The notes under the pieces are model-generated. The model did not search any database, had not been told where the DNA came from, and saw only the letters and a list, made by a program, of their open reading frames with translations. DNA of 64,000 nt from Amoebidium appalachense (lineage: Eukaryota > Ichthyosporea). Position numbers and translations under genes: made by a program. Shown in pieces: positions 37,617 through 50,080 of the stretch; position 1 is the stretch's first letter, and each line of letters starts with the position of its first letter. The DNA is taken from positions 2,418,001 through 2,482,000 of the forward strand of contig CAVNZM010000014.1 of NCBI GenBank assembly GCA_963693365.1. Reading direction: 5' to 3'.

Positions 37617-37939
37617 AAAAAAAAAAAAATCCCCACATCACCGCAATTATTACCCCAATCATTCCCCACACCATACGCTCTTGCGCGCACACACACACAG
37701 ACACACAACAGACATGCATGCTCGATGCCGGAACTTCTAGTATTTGGTGAATCCCCGTGTTTTTGCGCACTCGGCTAACACGTGTTTCCTCTCTTGATCA
37801 TGTGCACAGGCTTGTCAAGAATTCTTGGAGCACGTACTGGGGGGACATGGGCTATGTGAAGATTGCACGCAACAGGCACAACCACTGCGGTGTGGCAACA
37901 TCTGCAGCATATGCAGTAGTCGACACCAGCCTGCTGTGA
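28882..37939 (+). CDS. Papain-family (C1A) cysteine protease with long N-terminal domain, 12 exons
   Basis: Exons 28882-29026, 29434-29608, 30029-30162, 30695-30830, 31943-32045, 32801-32901, 33753-33831, 34269-34481, 34996-35213, 35881-36057, 36903-36995 and 37810-37939 total 1704 nt: 567 residues, every junction in phase. Residues 1-~21 are a signal peptide. Residues ~45-250 form a tyrosine/lysine-rich domain like that of the 'counting factor associated protein D' type. An I29-like prodomain ([27 protein letters not shown]) precedes mature papain starting near LPEQVDWR. The active site is complete: Gln364 and Cys370 (QGKCGSCW), His509 ([10 protein letters not shown]), Asn529 ([10 protein letters not shown]). 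It is presumably secreted or lysosomal. Introns are 407-1112 nt and full of C, G, CA and GT tracts. Function beyond protease is not shown. Confidence 0.97.
29587..29814 (+). repeat. Tandem duplication of exon-2 end plus 5' splice site
   Basis: The 119-bp unit 29587-29705 is repeated at 29706-29814. Each unit starts with the last ~22 bases of protease exon 2 and its GTAGGT donor, then CCCCCAAAAAACACGTG and a (CA)n. The second copy has CATAGT|GTAGGT instead of CAGAGT|GTAGGT, so a complete decoy donor stands at 29728. Using it would bring an immediate in-frame TAG. Confidence 0.92.
35713..35820 (+). repeat. 54-bp tandem duplication in protease intron 9
   Basis: The unit GCACAAAAACATACATTC to the CACACG block occurs twice in a row (35713-35766 and 35767-35820), just before the CA-rich 3' end of the intron. 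Confidence 0.85.
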
Positions 37940-40151
37940 TAGACTACTGAGTGGGTGAGGTAGTCTGTGGCATGTGACGTCATCGATGACGTAGTTTGAG
38001 GCCCATCATTCAATGATGCGAGTGGTTTTGAAAGAACGTGTTATTGAGGGTGCTGTGTGAGGACTGGTGTGGTATTATGAAGGGATCGAAATGGTTCTTT
38101 AGCCTTCCATGAGGTTGAAAACATAATTTTGTGGTTGGAATTAGCGACGCGGAACATTTGTGAATGCTGAACAAGTGTTTCAGTAGGAAATCTGTGTGAA
38201 TGTGGTGTTATATGTGCATTTTTCAGGTGTTTTGTTCAAGGGTTACCACCTGCAATTAGCGGATGGGGTATATGTTCGACATGCTACGCGTCATATGGCA
38301 ATGGTATTTTATTACTTTTGTACAGCCAACCAAAAAAAGGTATGAAAAAAGAAAGAAAGAAACACAAAATGTTGAATGTGTGTAGGCAGGTTAAGGTGCA
38401 CTGTGTGCATTTTCGAGGTATCTCCTTTCTGATATAAACACGACGATGGTGGTTCTGCATTTCAGCCCTGTGGTTTGCGCCCCCCCCCCCCCCCCCCCCC
38501 TCTTCCCCCCCACGCCTACCTCCTCCTCGAGAAACTATTGGTATTTAACAACACTGCCTTCACTTCCCCCCCCCCCCCCCCCCCATTGCCTTCTACTGAA
38601 TTTTAGTTATAGTTAGCAATCCCCTCCCACGAATTATCACGAATTGTATGCTTGCCGGTCACCCTCTTTGTCCCCCCCCCCCCCCTCCCCCTCCCCCTCC
38701 CCTCGAACACCTCTTCTCCTCATACACACACAGACGTGCACACACACACACACACACTGAGTCTCCCCAACAAATACACGTATACACATGTGCACATGTG
38801 CAAAGGTTGTATAAGCAAGCCAATGAAACTCAGGGAAAAAAATGCTGCCACTACTGTTTAGCGGCCGTCTTTCATGCACAAGAGCACCAACACACCGTTT
38901 ACCTCTTTACTCAACGTTTTAATGCATGCATGTTTTCATCACAAGTGAATCCAATAAGCATCTGTGTATCTAGGTTAACTATTGTATCATAATAATGGAT
39001 GGTGTTGGTGGGTGACGGGTTCATATAATTTTACACGTAAGAAGTAGTGAACCGTGCATATGCACCGGATGTGCGAAGATAAAGGCTTATTTTTGAAAAT
39101 TGTTATTTACTAATGATTTGTTTTCATTTTTATTTTTTCGAAGTGTTTTTTTTTTTGGTGAGGGGAGGGGGAAGGAGGGGGGTAGAAATGACTGTGCAGC
39201 CGTGGTAAGGACAACCTGTTGGTTGGTGGGTGGGTGGGTCGGGGTGAGTGTGTGTGGGGGGAGGGGGGGGGGGGGGGGGGGGGGTATGGGCAGGTGGGTA
39301 TATGTATCTAGTGGAAAAGGAGGGAGAGAAACACGCAGAAGCGGAATTTTGGGGGAAGAAGGGGAGGTGGGGAGGGAGGGGACAGGCTTGGTTTGCGCGC
39401 TTCCACCAGAGAGGACAGGCTTGGATTTGCGCGCTCCCGCCTTCTTTGATTGGATCATGGCTCGGGATGAAAAAATGATGGCCCACGAGTGTCTGCTGTG
39501 TATTGTATGCATACTTCAAATGAATCTGGAAAGCCAACTCGAAAACCCAACCATGTCAATATGGCATGCAACTTCACAATGCCATAGAAACTGCGGCATA
39601 AAGTGGGCCGTATACTCAGTAAAACGGCATGGTATGCCAGTGTATTATTGATGCAAGGAGGGACACGCAATTATTGTGTATGTGACGAAGGCTATCAGGA
39701 GGCACGTGGGGCTTACAGATGACACCTAACATAGGCTGTGTGCACACACAAACGCATCAGTGCAGAGTAGTGAGTGTAATTATCACCGTGTGTAAAGTAT
39801 ACGAATATTATATCGGATTGCGCCACAGTATTTCTGCATTATTGGGTTGCGGATGCAACATTGGATTCCAACAGCCCTGAGGTTAGGTACGCCTAGCAAG
39901 CCTCTCCTGCAGAGCAGTAAACAGACCACACAACTTGAAGAAACATATCACCAACTCGTTTTCTTGGTACCTCACCGCAAGTCCATATCTTTGCATTCAT
40001 AAACGGATAGATATTCCCATATAGCAGAATATACGTAGTGTCATTTATCCCCTGGTGTTGCACAATAAACCAATTTTGGTGGCCATGGGTAGATATGCAC
40101 ACCATGTCGGCACGGCATGAGGTGTGTTGCATGCCCATGCTTGACGCTGGA
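37940..40151. other. Intergenic region between convergent genes
   Basis: 3' flank of the protease and of the CCCH-SAM gene. It contains unique AT-rich DNA (37940-38460), C-runs (38480-38500, 38567-38584), a short CA array, a G-rich patch (39160-39400) and unique DNA (39480-40150). A minus-strand frame at 39893-40216 is unrecognised. Confidence 0.5.
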
Positions 40152-40541
40152 TCAGAGAGAGGTGGCCCACTGTGAATGTGTTTGAATGGGTCAGGAGAGT
40201 GTGTGTGGGCAACCAAAGGTCGAGCTTCCCGTGTGGGGGGGGAGGGGGAAAGGGGAGGGGGAAAGGGGTGGAGAAGGGGACGAATCCGGGGGAGAAAGAG
40301 AGAGGGAGCGAGAGAGAGGGCAGGACGGAGAAGGAGAGAGAGAGAGAGGAGGGAACAAGAGGTAGGGAGAGACCATTTGGCATGTTGTGGAGGGCTTGGG
40401 GTAAAGAAGTGGTAAAGGGACAGAAGGCATCGCTGGTATGTAGAGTGAAACAGAATAACGGGAAAATGCTTTCACAGGGGTAAGCTTGTTTTTATCCGAT
40501 TACAGTACAGTACAAGGTACAGATATAGAGAGCTTCAAGCC

Positions 40542-40579
<38 letters not shown>

Positions 40580-41311
40580 CCGCTTTCGTTTTGGTGAGTG
40601 GGTGGTTGGGTGGGCAGGTGGGTTTGGAGAAGAAGAGGCCCCGGGGGGGGGGGGGGAGGGGGGCAATGGCTGTTGTTATGCGAGAAGGGAAGGGTCCAGG
40701 GCGGGGAGTGGGGGGGAAGCAGTGAGTCCTGTAATACGGGGGGGGATGGGGGGGGGGGGGGTACAGCGGATATTCGTTAGGAAGAGAAGTTGTGTTTTAT
40801 AAATTTCTACCTGGCGGGTGGCAACCAGGTGGGGAAGGGGAGAGGGAGGGGAACTTCAAGGAGATGCCCTAGAGGGAGGGTGGGGGGAAGGCGGGGTGGA
40901 GTCGAGGAAGGCAATAAATTTTGTAATGCGAAAAGGGATGGGTCCCGGGTGGGGGAGGGGAAGGGGGGGGGGGGGGGGGGGAGGGGGGAGGGAAGTTCAG
41001 TTGAGATTTTATAAGCAAGAGAGGTTGTGTTTTGTGAATTTGTACCTGGCGGATGGCAGCGAGCAGCTTAGTCCTCTTGCCGTAGCTTGCTATGCCCATG
41101 TCCCTCAGGTCTGTGTCCTGCAGCCCAAGCAGCAGCAGCCCGTCCACATCGTTGGCTGCAAGCACTGACGCTACCTCCCCAACGACACTCTCTACGTGTC
41201 CCTTGGCCCACCTGGGTGGAAACACCCTTGTGTGAGTAGGTGTAGAGGGGGCAGGGAGAGCGGGAGGGGGGGGGGGGGAGAGGGAGTGGGTTGGAGAGAG
41301 AGGGTTGGAGA

Positions 41312-41344
<33 letters not shown>

Positions 41345-43367
41345 TGCTCTAAAAGACGGATAAATAGGAGAAATGCACACTATGGTATGGAAAGGGGATG
41401 GGCCTTTTGAGGGGGTTGATAACGGAGGGAAAGGGTGAGCAGAGATTCAACGGACCCCAATGAGCATGGGTTGAAAGAGGCGGATGGAGAGTTTGTGTGT
41501 GTGTGTGTGTGTGTGTTGGGGGGGGGGGGGGGGGGGGGGGGGGAGGGGGAGAGAGAGAGAGAGAGAGAGAAGAAACGGATGGAAAGAGGGGGGTGGGGAG
41601 GAACGGGGATGCGAGTTGAGTGGGGCGGACTGCATTGAAATGTGGTGTATTTGTGTGTCTGTGTGTGTTTGGGAGAGAAGGGAGGCGGCGGCGACGGGGG
41701 GAGGGGGGGGGGGGGGGGGGGGGGAGAGGGGGAGGGGGGGGGGATGGAAAAGCTCATACCGGTGAACGTCCCCTGCAGACCAAGCGGCAGCCTTAGCCCT
41801 CAGGGCAGGATCGAGGGGAGCATTCTGCATGGCCCAGAAGATATCCGTAGTGCCCCAGCCAGGTGGTGTGCCAACTGGGTGTCCGGGCATAGAGCTGGTG
41901 AATCCTCCCATGCTGCCAAGCGTGTTCTGTGTGCGGGTGTGCGTGTGTGTGTGTTTGGGGGGGGGGGGGGGGGGGGGGAATGGGGGGGGGAATTGAAAGG
42001 ATTCCAGGAAAGCCAGGGGAAACGGAAGTGGTGTGTGTGTATGTGCAGGGGACAACTGCATTTATATGTGCTTCAATCCGGGCGGGCAGGGGGGGGGGGG
42101 GGGGGGGATATCAATGGTTAGGAACGTAGGTTGAAAAATGTCCTGTGATCAGTGGGCGTGAAGGAGGACAAGACTCGTGTGCAGCTAACTCTAGCACCTA
42201 ATTGGTGTGGATATGTTTTGCACCGAATATTGGTTGCAGAAAAAGATGAGAGAAGGTAGACAGTCGAGGGCAAAGTTACGTGAGTAAAACATTTTACCGT
42301 AACTTAGGAATGGGATGTCGAGTGCCCGAGAATGAAAAAATCCAGCGATCCAGTGGAGTGGGTGGGTGGATGGAGGGTGTGTATGTGTGTGTGTGGGGGG
42401 GGGGGGGGGGGGGGGGGGGGGGAGGGGGCCCGTTAAAAGGGGTGGTTGGGTGGGTGGGTGGGTGGGTGCGGGGAGGGGGGGGGGGGGGGGGGGGAGGGCG
42501 TTAAGAGGGGCAGGGGGTGGGGTTGGGGGGAAGCACCGTCCTCTGGGAAGGGGGGACGGGGGGATGGGTTGCACACCAAAAGGTAAGCTAAAAGGCGGGT
42601 TTGCTCAATATGCGCACTTTTGGTGGTTGTAATGATGTTGGAAGATTGAGCACCCGGGGGAAGGCGCCCCGAGGGGGAGAGGGGGAAGGGGGAGAGGGGG
42701 ACATTCGGAATAAGTACCATGGAGTTTGGGACGGACTGAGAAATCCCCATGTGAGGCATGGCAGGGATCCCAGGAGGCATGCCCCCCTGCATGAATCCGG
42801 GCATGCCCATATTAGGAACAGACCCAGTGTGGCCCATTTGAGGGTTGGTGTGGGGAGCCAGTTTTGAGGGTGCCAGCTGGGACATGAGTTGGTCCAGGTA
42901 CCACTGTTGCATGCGGGCCACGTCCATCATAGGTGCCTGGGTGGGTGGGGTTGAGAGAATGGTGGCGGCCAGGCCGTTGGACTCTTCGAGTGTCGTTTCG
43001 GCTACCTGTGAGGGTTGGGTGGATGGGTTGTATATTAGAGTCTGTGCGCATAACATGACATTCGATGAATGCCCCCCCCCTCTCTCCTCCCCCCCCCCCT
43101 CCCCCTCTATCACCCCCTCCCCTCCTTCTTTTTCTACCCCCCCACCCCCCTCCTGCCCCCCTTCCCCACGCCCCGCTTCTTCGTTCGCCCCGCCTCCAGA
43201 GTCTTCCGGCCCGTTTACGTTGTTTTTCCTTCTCCCCATTCTCTTTTTCTCCTCTTTCTTGAATTTAGGTGTCTTGCAGCAGGAGGGAGGAATGGTGGGT
43301 GTGTTTTAAAAGGGGTGTGTGGGTTTTGGGGTGGGTGGGTGTCCGGGGGTGTTTTTTTTTTTTTCTT

Positions 43368-43425
<58 letters not shown>

Positions 43426-44461
43426 AACTGTTGACTAGACTAGAAGGGCTGAGAATGGCTACATAATAACCAACATTAGTTGTCTTGCATGTTTTGAATC
43501 TCCCGAACCTGCCCTGGTCAAATTAACAGCCAATCACCAAGCTTCTTCAAACAAATTGCATGCCTCGCAGCACACCTGTGTGGATGCAAGTCTGTTTGTT
43601 GCTCTGTAGCCCCCATGGTTTTTAATGAGTAACATTTAATGTAACTCATTTTTGCGGTGCTCAGATTTTTCCGCTCGCATCCAAAGGCTTATATTATTTA
43701 GTAAAAAAGTTACCTCTTATAAGGATAAACACGCGCATGTAATTTTTTTGGGGTGTTTAAGTCTATTATTGTGATGTTTACTATGAGCGATCATGAAGGG
43801 GTAGCGAGGTGTGAAGAAAGTTACTCATCTCACAAGAATGTGACTCATCAATTAGTGATTTTGGGCGGCGGCCCAGCGGCATCAATTGAGCGCATCACCC
43901 AGGCGCAGTCCTGGGCTGAACGAAAACAGCCAAAAACCCGCCGGCGGATGATGATCATGGTGTTTCAGTGTAGTAATGTACTATGAAACACCATGTTTTC
44001 TTGCTAGGCCTTGGTAAAACAATATATTTGCTTTGTTCATAGAAAATTTCAACTCGATATGACCATTTTCAAGGTACAAAAGCGTGCTTCTTTGATGGAG
44101 GGTCATGAGTAATCTAAAATGTTACTCATCCTAATTGAGCCATTTTCCAAAAATTCCCGGGATACCGAGATGAGTAACAATTTATGTTACTCATGCTCCA
44201 TTGGGGGTAAGTATACATTTTAAAATTGCGACGGTGTGCAAACATACAGTTATCATCACTAGGCTACGTGCATGAATTTGCGTCAGTCGGGTTCGCTGTT
44301 GTGCCTGTGAAAAGGGAGGGCTATGGAGACCCCCAAAGGGATGGAGGGGCATCAAGAGGGAAGCAAATTGGACACCCGCAGGTGTGTGTGTGTGTGTATT
44401 TTTAGGGAGGGGGGAGGGGGGGGGGGGATAGAGACAGAGAAACAGAGCGAGAGGAAAGCGG

Positions 44462-44500
<39 letters not shown>

Positions 44501-46249
44501 AAATACCCTAGCAGCCAGCTGCTCGCCCATGCCATCCTCTGACCCCAGGGGGGGCTCATCATCCCAGAACAGCTTGATCGCTTCGGGGTTAATCTTTGCA
44601 CCCGATTTGGCACCGATTACACCCGATGCCGATCTGGCGGCAGAAGCCGCGGTGGTAGTGGGTCCCCCCGGAGCAGCGCTGGGGGCCGGGAGCGAATTCA
44701 GACGTCTGGGCCCACCCACAACTATCGTGCTTGCGATGGTTTTTTCCACAATTTTGGCGGCGTTGGGGGGGGTTCTTCGTCGCCGTGGCGGGAATTACAG
44801 GGGAATGGTCGTCAGAGAGCATTTCTTCCCAGCAGCTTGGAACCGAGTTCTTCTTCAAAACCTCGTTCTTCTCCCCACTGCTCCCGTTTGAACTTACTGC
44901 GCTGGTGCTAGCAGAACCGTTTCCAGAGCTTGAAGTAGTGGATAACTTACGAGCGGGGGTCTCTGTGGGAGGAGGGGGAGGCGTGGTGGGGACAGGCGGA
45001 GAGGCGGAGATGGCGGGGGGAGGACGTTTGTGCACCTCTGCATCTGCGCCAGCCATTTCCACCCAGAGCTTGTCGAGATATTGGGTGATGAGGGTGTCCT
45101 CCTGATGGTGGGGTGATGGTTATTCATTGGGGGGGGGAGGGAGGGAGGGAGGGAGAGGGGGAAGGACTACTGCGGTGCTAGAAAACTCCCAGTCTCCTGC
45201 TGCTCTTGTCCCTCCCCCCCCCCCCCCCCCCCCCCCTCTCTCCCCGTTGCCAAACAATCTCCCCCCCCCCCCCCACTCCCCCCTCCCCCCCCACACACAC
45301 ACCACACACACGGCTCACCACACACACACACACGCACCGTGACGCACACACACACACACCCTCTCCAACAACGCCACATGCTCCTTTCTTCCCCGTTACC
45401 TTCACTGACACATACACACACTACATACCCTCCCCCCTTATCCCCTCATGCACCCATACAGTTTACCTCTGCCCCAACTGACAAGACTCGGTTTTCTCTC
45501 ACACTTTCTTGGTTTAGCGAGGGGGGGGGGAAAGAGCAAAAGGGGCAGTGTGGGCGGGTGAGTGGGTATGTGGTGGTGGTTGGTGGGGGAGGGAGGGAGG
45601 AAGGGGGGGAGGGGGTGGTGGTGGTGGTGGGGGGGGGGGGGGGGGGGGGGGGGGGGGTAAGAACAGATGGAATAAAGAACCCACAGCACGGTGTGTTTCA
45701 CTACACAGACGCAGATGCATGATATGCTGGTGCATGCAAACTGCCTGATAAAAAAAGAACCGCACTATGTGTTCTCTTTATATCATACCGTGCTTAGTTG
45801 AAATGAACCTCCTAATCAACAGGCACAACATAGCAGCCCGACCGAAAAGGAGGTAGTTCATTGACACGGGGAGGGAGGAGGGGGAGAAGGGGCCCCGGGG
45901 GGGGAGGGGGGGGGGGGGGAGACGAGGAGGGAGGTGGAGCGCGGACAACAAACAAACACACGAACACACACCTCAGATCCATGCGAGTAGACGCAATATC
46001 TTCCGTTGAGACACTTCGACTTTGTCTCCCCCGACACAAACGGGCACAGGCGCCTCTTGAACAGATCTGGGTGCACCATCTGACACCACTGCTGGCCCTT
46101 GGTTGGGCGGGATGGCCATTCCATGGTCTCACGCTCAATGGTGAGAGGGGCCCGACGGTCTGTTGGGTTAAGGTGCGGGTGGTACAGGTGGCACCTGTGC
46201 AGGCGTGAGTGGGTGGGTTAAAAAAGGGTGGGAAAAAAAAAAAAAAAAA

Positions 46250-46281
<32 letters not shown>

Positions 46282-47453
46282 GAATATTGGGTGGTTAATG
46301 GGGGCATATGGGGAGGTGTAAGGTGGGGTTACCAAAAAAGGAAGAAAACCTTACAGGGAGAACTGGGCCCTTTTGTAAACCATTGCCACGGGTTAATGCA
46401 CTGGAATAGTGGCGAAACTCAAGCACTGACGAATAACACTTGACATCTCCACATGATTCGCACAAACATGTGCCACCTTTACCATCTCCACCCCCTCCCC
46501 CCCCTTCCCCCGTCCCCCCCCCCCCCCCCCCCCCCCCCCCTCACAACCACCACCTCACCAAACCACCAGACCGCCAAAATCTGCGGCATCTCCCCTCAGC
46601 ACTTATCCCCCCCCCCCCCCTCCCCTCCCCCCCCCCCCCCCCCCCCCTCCTCCCTCCTCTCTTCATACCCACCCACCCACCCACAGAAACAGCGCACATC
46701 CACTACCCCGAACCACCACCAATAGACTTGGAAACCCACCACATACAACCGGCATCACCACCATAACCGTCATCCCACCCAATAGCCCAGCTCTCCACCT
46801 CAACCCCATTCCCATGCTTCTCTCCTCACATCCTTAGGAAATCCCTTCCCCAAATTCTATTTTCGGATGCTGCTAACCCCCCCCCCCCCCCCCCCCCCCC
46901 CCATGGTTAAGGCTTTATTTTTCAAAAAAAAATCCAGCCTGACAAGGCATCATGAGTCCCCCTCCCCCATCCCCCCCATCCCCCTGTCACAGGGAATTTT
47001 TGCACCGGGAAATTTTTGCACTAGGTCGTCTCCCTAGACTAAAGAAAAAGGCTACCTAAACTTGTTTGAAATGGAGTTCTGTCTCTGATCTGTTTTTCTC
47101 AATACTTTACGGCCTCTTTAGGTGCTTGTGTGTTTCTCCGTACGATTTCAGCTCTATGCTGAGTATCTCCACTAAGTCGACTCCAACTTCCAAATGCATT
47201 ATCCCCCCCCCCCCCCCCCCCGTTCCTCAGTAACGGAGGTTTAGGGGGACATCAACTGACTTTCTTTGGCCACCCATAAATGTCATATAAACTCAACAAA
47301 AAGACAGTCATTAAGAACGTGTATTTCATACTTTACATGCTAACATTACCAATGAGCACAAAAACACCCAGTGAAAAGCCAATATGACACAATTGGTAAT
47401 GTTAGCATTCAACCTCCAGTGCAAAAATTCCCCGGTGCAAAAATTTCCCTGTG

Positions 47454-47489
<36 letters not shown>

Positions 47490-50080
47490 CCCTGCCCCCA
47501 TCCCCCCTGACCGGCACACACACATCCACACACACACACACACACACACACCCACACCATACACCACCACCACAAAGCCTGCTGCCAAGGATCAGGCTCT
47601 TTCGTAACTTCATTAATTTTTTTTCTTTTTATTTTTTGTTTTTTAAAAAAATAATAATAAAAAAATTGGTTACTAGCTTTAAATGTTACACACTGCTTAC
47701 CGTTTCCAGTCGTGGTTCTCAGCCTTGGTGGTGCACGGGCCTTTAGTCTTGAAATGAAGCATCAGGAACTTGAACCATTCATCTGCAGGGTAAAAAAATC
47801 CCCATTTAATATTACTTGGCTTTGAAAGTTTTAAAAACTGGGCAAGATAACTAAGAGCACGTGTTAAGTCCCACTCCGACAGACACTCACGATCACACCT
47901 CTCAAGCCTTCTTGGCTAATCGCCTAAGGCTTCAAATTCAGCACACAGCCCAAGCCTTCCTTCGTTTCCTACTAATCACTACCCTGCCCGTTTCAACGGT
48001 ACACATATCAACCTCAGGTTGCCATCCTCTTAGTCAAATCCCCGAGGCTTTCACTTATGGCACACATAGCCCCCTCCCCCCCCCCCCCCCCCCTCCCTTC
48101 TGCTCCCCCTTTCCTCCCTGCCCTTTCCCCCAAACACAACCCCCCCCCCCCCCCCCCTCACACACACACACACACACACACGTTTATTCGCCCCCCAAGT
48201 GGATTCCCCCTCTCCCCCTTCCTCTCCCCCCCCCATCGTGGATCCAAACAAAAAAACTGTAAAACTCCACACACAGGGTAGGAATCAAACCTCCCGGAAA
48301 TTTTCTTAGGGCCGACCTGAGAGGTGCTTAACAGAAAAATCAATCTGATTGCCCTTGGACCTGCACAGTGACACATGCATTATGAGAAGTACACACGTAT
48401 ACAGCTGGCACAATTGCACCCTGCCTTTTAGCCTAAATAGATAGTATTGTGAACACCTACAAGTAATTGGCCGTGGGGGTGTCCACATTCCACCCTGCAG
48501 ACTGCCCGTACAGCGCCAGTGAGGCACATAGAGCTTCTCTTTGGGGTGGCGGAACGGACACACATCCTTTTTGCCGCAGAACTCCCCCTTGCGGCAATCT
48601 GCCGTCTTGTAGACATCCGGGTGAAACTGGAAATCGATCGTCTTGTCATCCACCTCGTCTGGGCAATAAGCCCAGGGGGGAGAAGGACGTTCATTGATGC
48701 GCGGGTCCCTGCGCTTCTTGAGGGGATTGTGCGCAAACATGAAACGGCTGGTTTTCTCCGTTTCGTACGCGGACATGGGCGTTACCTTTTCCACAATGAC
48801 GGGAGAGTCGGAGGCGGTGGATGAGGACGCCTTATCCGATTTCTTCTTAGCTGCCTCTGGAGGGTTGGAAAAGACATCGTTAAAAAGATAGGTCCAGCTA
48901 CAAAAGTGACAACATTAACCGTACACTAATTGTGCCCCTTTGTAAGTGATAACGGTCTGTTCTCTGTACAATAAACAACTCTCCTTAAATATTATTATAC
49001 CACCACACACTTGACCTTATTCTCAATGCTGCGACTGCCATCCATCGACCCGAGCAATCACTCGAATTCGAAAAAAAATCATTTAGTCAGTAATACAGTT
49101 ATTTATAAAACCCACACAGATTCTTATGTTGCCAACAAACCAGCCTTCTATGTTAACATATCAAAAAAAAAAAAAAAAAAGGGTGTCAAGTCTTTATTCT
49201 TGCAGAAATTAGTGGCTGTTAACTGACACTGCAACCGGGCCCTTTCCTTAAATTGCAACTAGCCAACTGAAGTCTACACATGTGTACCGTGACTTCGGTT
49301 CAAGAGTCCTCATACTAATGGTAGGCATAGGAACTGCCTTTAATATTCAACTCTGCCCAGCTTTGAGTTGACAATTTTTTCCCACAAAATGCCAATGAGC
49401 ATCACCATCATGAAAGCGTAATAACCCACTCCAGACCCGCACGACTAGTCGTCGTAACTCCTTATGCTATTCTGAATGCTCGTTTCGAAGTAATAACCTT
49501 AGTCTATATTGCAAGATGCTAAAGCGAAAGAAACAACAGCAACAAGCAGCTACGAAAGTGAAAAAACACACAATGATGAGTTTACGAGAATGTTATTATC
49601 TACTTATCCCTACGAAGGAACTTCAATTTCTCACAGATCTCAAACAAGCCTGGCAGATTTAAAACTTGAGTGAACACTCTATTAGAAGGCGTGTTATTAA
49701 TTAAAGTTGGGATTCAAAGCAAGTGATCTCAAACAGGCTTTGTACAAAACTCCCTTTACTCCTTTGCGTTTCTGAATACCAATACTATTTCAACCAAACC
49801 TCCTTCCGAAACAAGCTTGTTTTGTGTCGACTGATTTATCTTATTGTCATCAGGCCCAGATCCCCCTCCAATCTAGCCAAACAGCCTAGAACGACCCAGC
49901 TGCTGGTGCGCAATCTGTAATGTGTATGCAGCTGCATCCGTTTACTAAACCTTTTAGAAATCAAAACTGGAAGGGGGGAAAAAAGGGAGGAGCAAACTTA
50001 CTGTTTTTCTTCTTTCTCAAAACGACAACATGGAACTCGTTTGAGTGGGCACTCCCACCCCCTGAATCACCTTTGCCCAT
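40152..50080 (-). CDS. CCCH zinc-finger protein with C-terminal SAM domain
   Basis: Minus-strand exons: 50080-50002, 48856-48512, 47782-47701, 46194-45972, 45101-44507, 43005-42718, 41926-41760 and 41211-41046, about 648 residues. Zinc-finger-type sites are C114-x5-C-x5-C-x3-H130 (HPDVYKTADC, CPFRH), C158-x11-C170-x3-H174 (FKTKGPC, NHDWKRCHLYH) and C219-x10-C-x5-C-x3-H240 (KCLNGRYCVYSH). A Ser/Pro/Ala-rich linker and a Met/Pro/Gly-rich segment follow, then a SAM domain (WSAGDVHRW, NDVDGLLLLGLQDTDL, GKRTKLLAAI). CCCH proteins of this kind bind mRNA; SAM domains bind RNA hairpins or multimerise. So a post-transcriptional regulator is inferred. Exon 5 is 1 nt too long: its frame breaks in a C8 run (44765-44772). 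The terminal exon is uncertain; a phase-0 acceptor at 40169 gives WATSL-stop. The start MGKGDSGGGS has good context. Confidence 0.88.
40580..41060. repeat. Degenerate ~240-bp tandem duplication covering an exon end
   Basis: The segments ~40590-40825 and ~40830-41060 align with many substitutions. Matching landmarks are ATGCGAGAAGGGAAGGGTCC / ATGCGAAAAGGGATGGGTCC, and GTTGTGTTTT then TACCTGGCGG. The right copy contains the 3' end of the last firm CCCH-SAM exon with its donor (sense CGCCAG|GTACAA). The left copy carries the counterpart CGCCAG|GTAGAA inside the intron. Confidence 0.75.
43625..44194. repeat. Three 25-bp near-palindromes in an intron
   Basis: At 43625-43649, 44105-44129 and 44170-44194 the sequence runs ATGAGTAA, a 9-bp centre, then TTACTCAT or TAACTCAT. 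Each is 25 bp and self-complementary over 10-12 bp arms. Related half sites (GTTACTCAT, GTGACTCAT) lie at 43820-43849. All are within CCCH-SAM intron 5. Confidence 0.85.
44765..44772 (-). other. C8 run that breaks the CCCH-SAM reading frame
   Basis: Upstream of this run exon 5 is open in one frame (to VIPATATKNPP). Downstream the sensible frame (IVEKTIASTIVVGGP, then AIKLFWDDEPPLGSEDGMGE) is shifted by one base. Splice phases on both sides of the exon require 594 nt, but 595 are present. One C too many explains everything, either an assembly or sequencing error or a real frameshift allele. Confidence 0.85.
46986..47455. mobile_element. MITE-like element with 36-bp inverted ends
   Basis: The left end 46986-47021 and right end 47419-47455 are inverted copies of each other with one or two mismatches. 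Each has the form GTCACAGGGAAATTTTTGCA, CCGGG, then a second AATTTTTGCAC. The ~400-bp interior has no coding capacity and includes a C-run and a 17-bp perfect hairpin at 47337-47408. C-rich flanks prevent a clear target-site duplication. It lies in CCCH-SAM intron 3. Confidence 0.75.
47337..47408. other. 17-bp perfect inverted repeat inside the MITE-like element
   Basis: ATGCTAACATTACCAAT (47337-47353) and ATTGGTAATGTTAGCAT (47392-47408) are exact reverse complements separated by 38 nt. Confidence 0.9.

Noticed and set aside
39893-40216. Minus-strand 107-codon frame as a separate gene
   Set aside because: No motif recognised; it overlaps the possible terminal exon of the CCCH-SAM gene and has no independent support.
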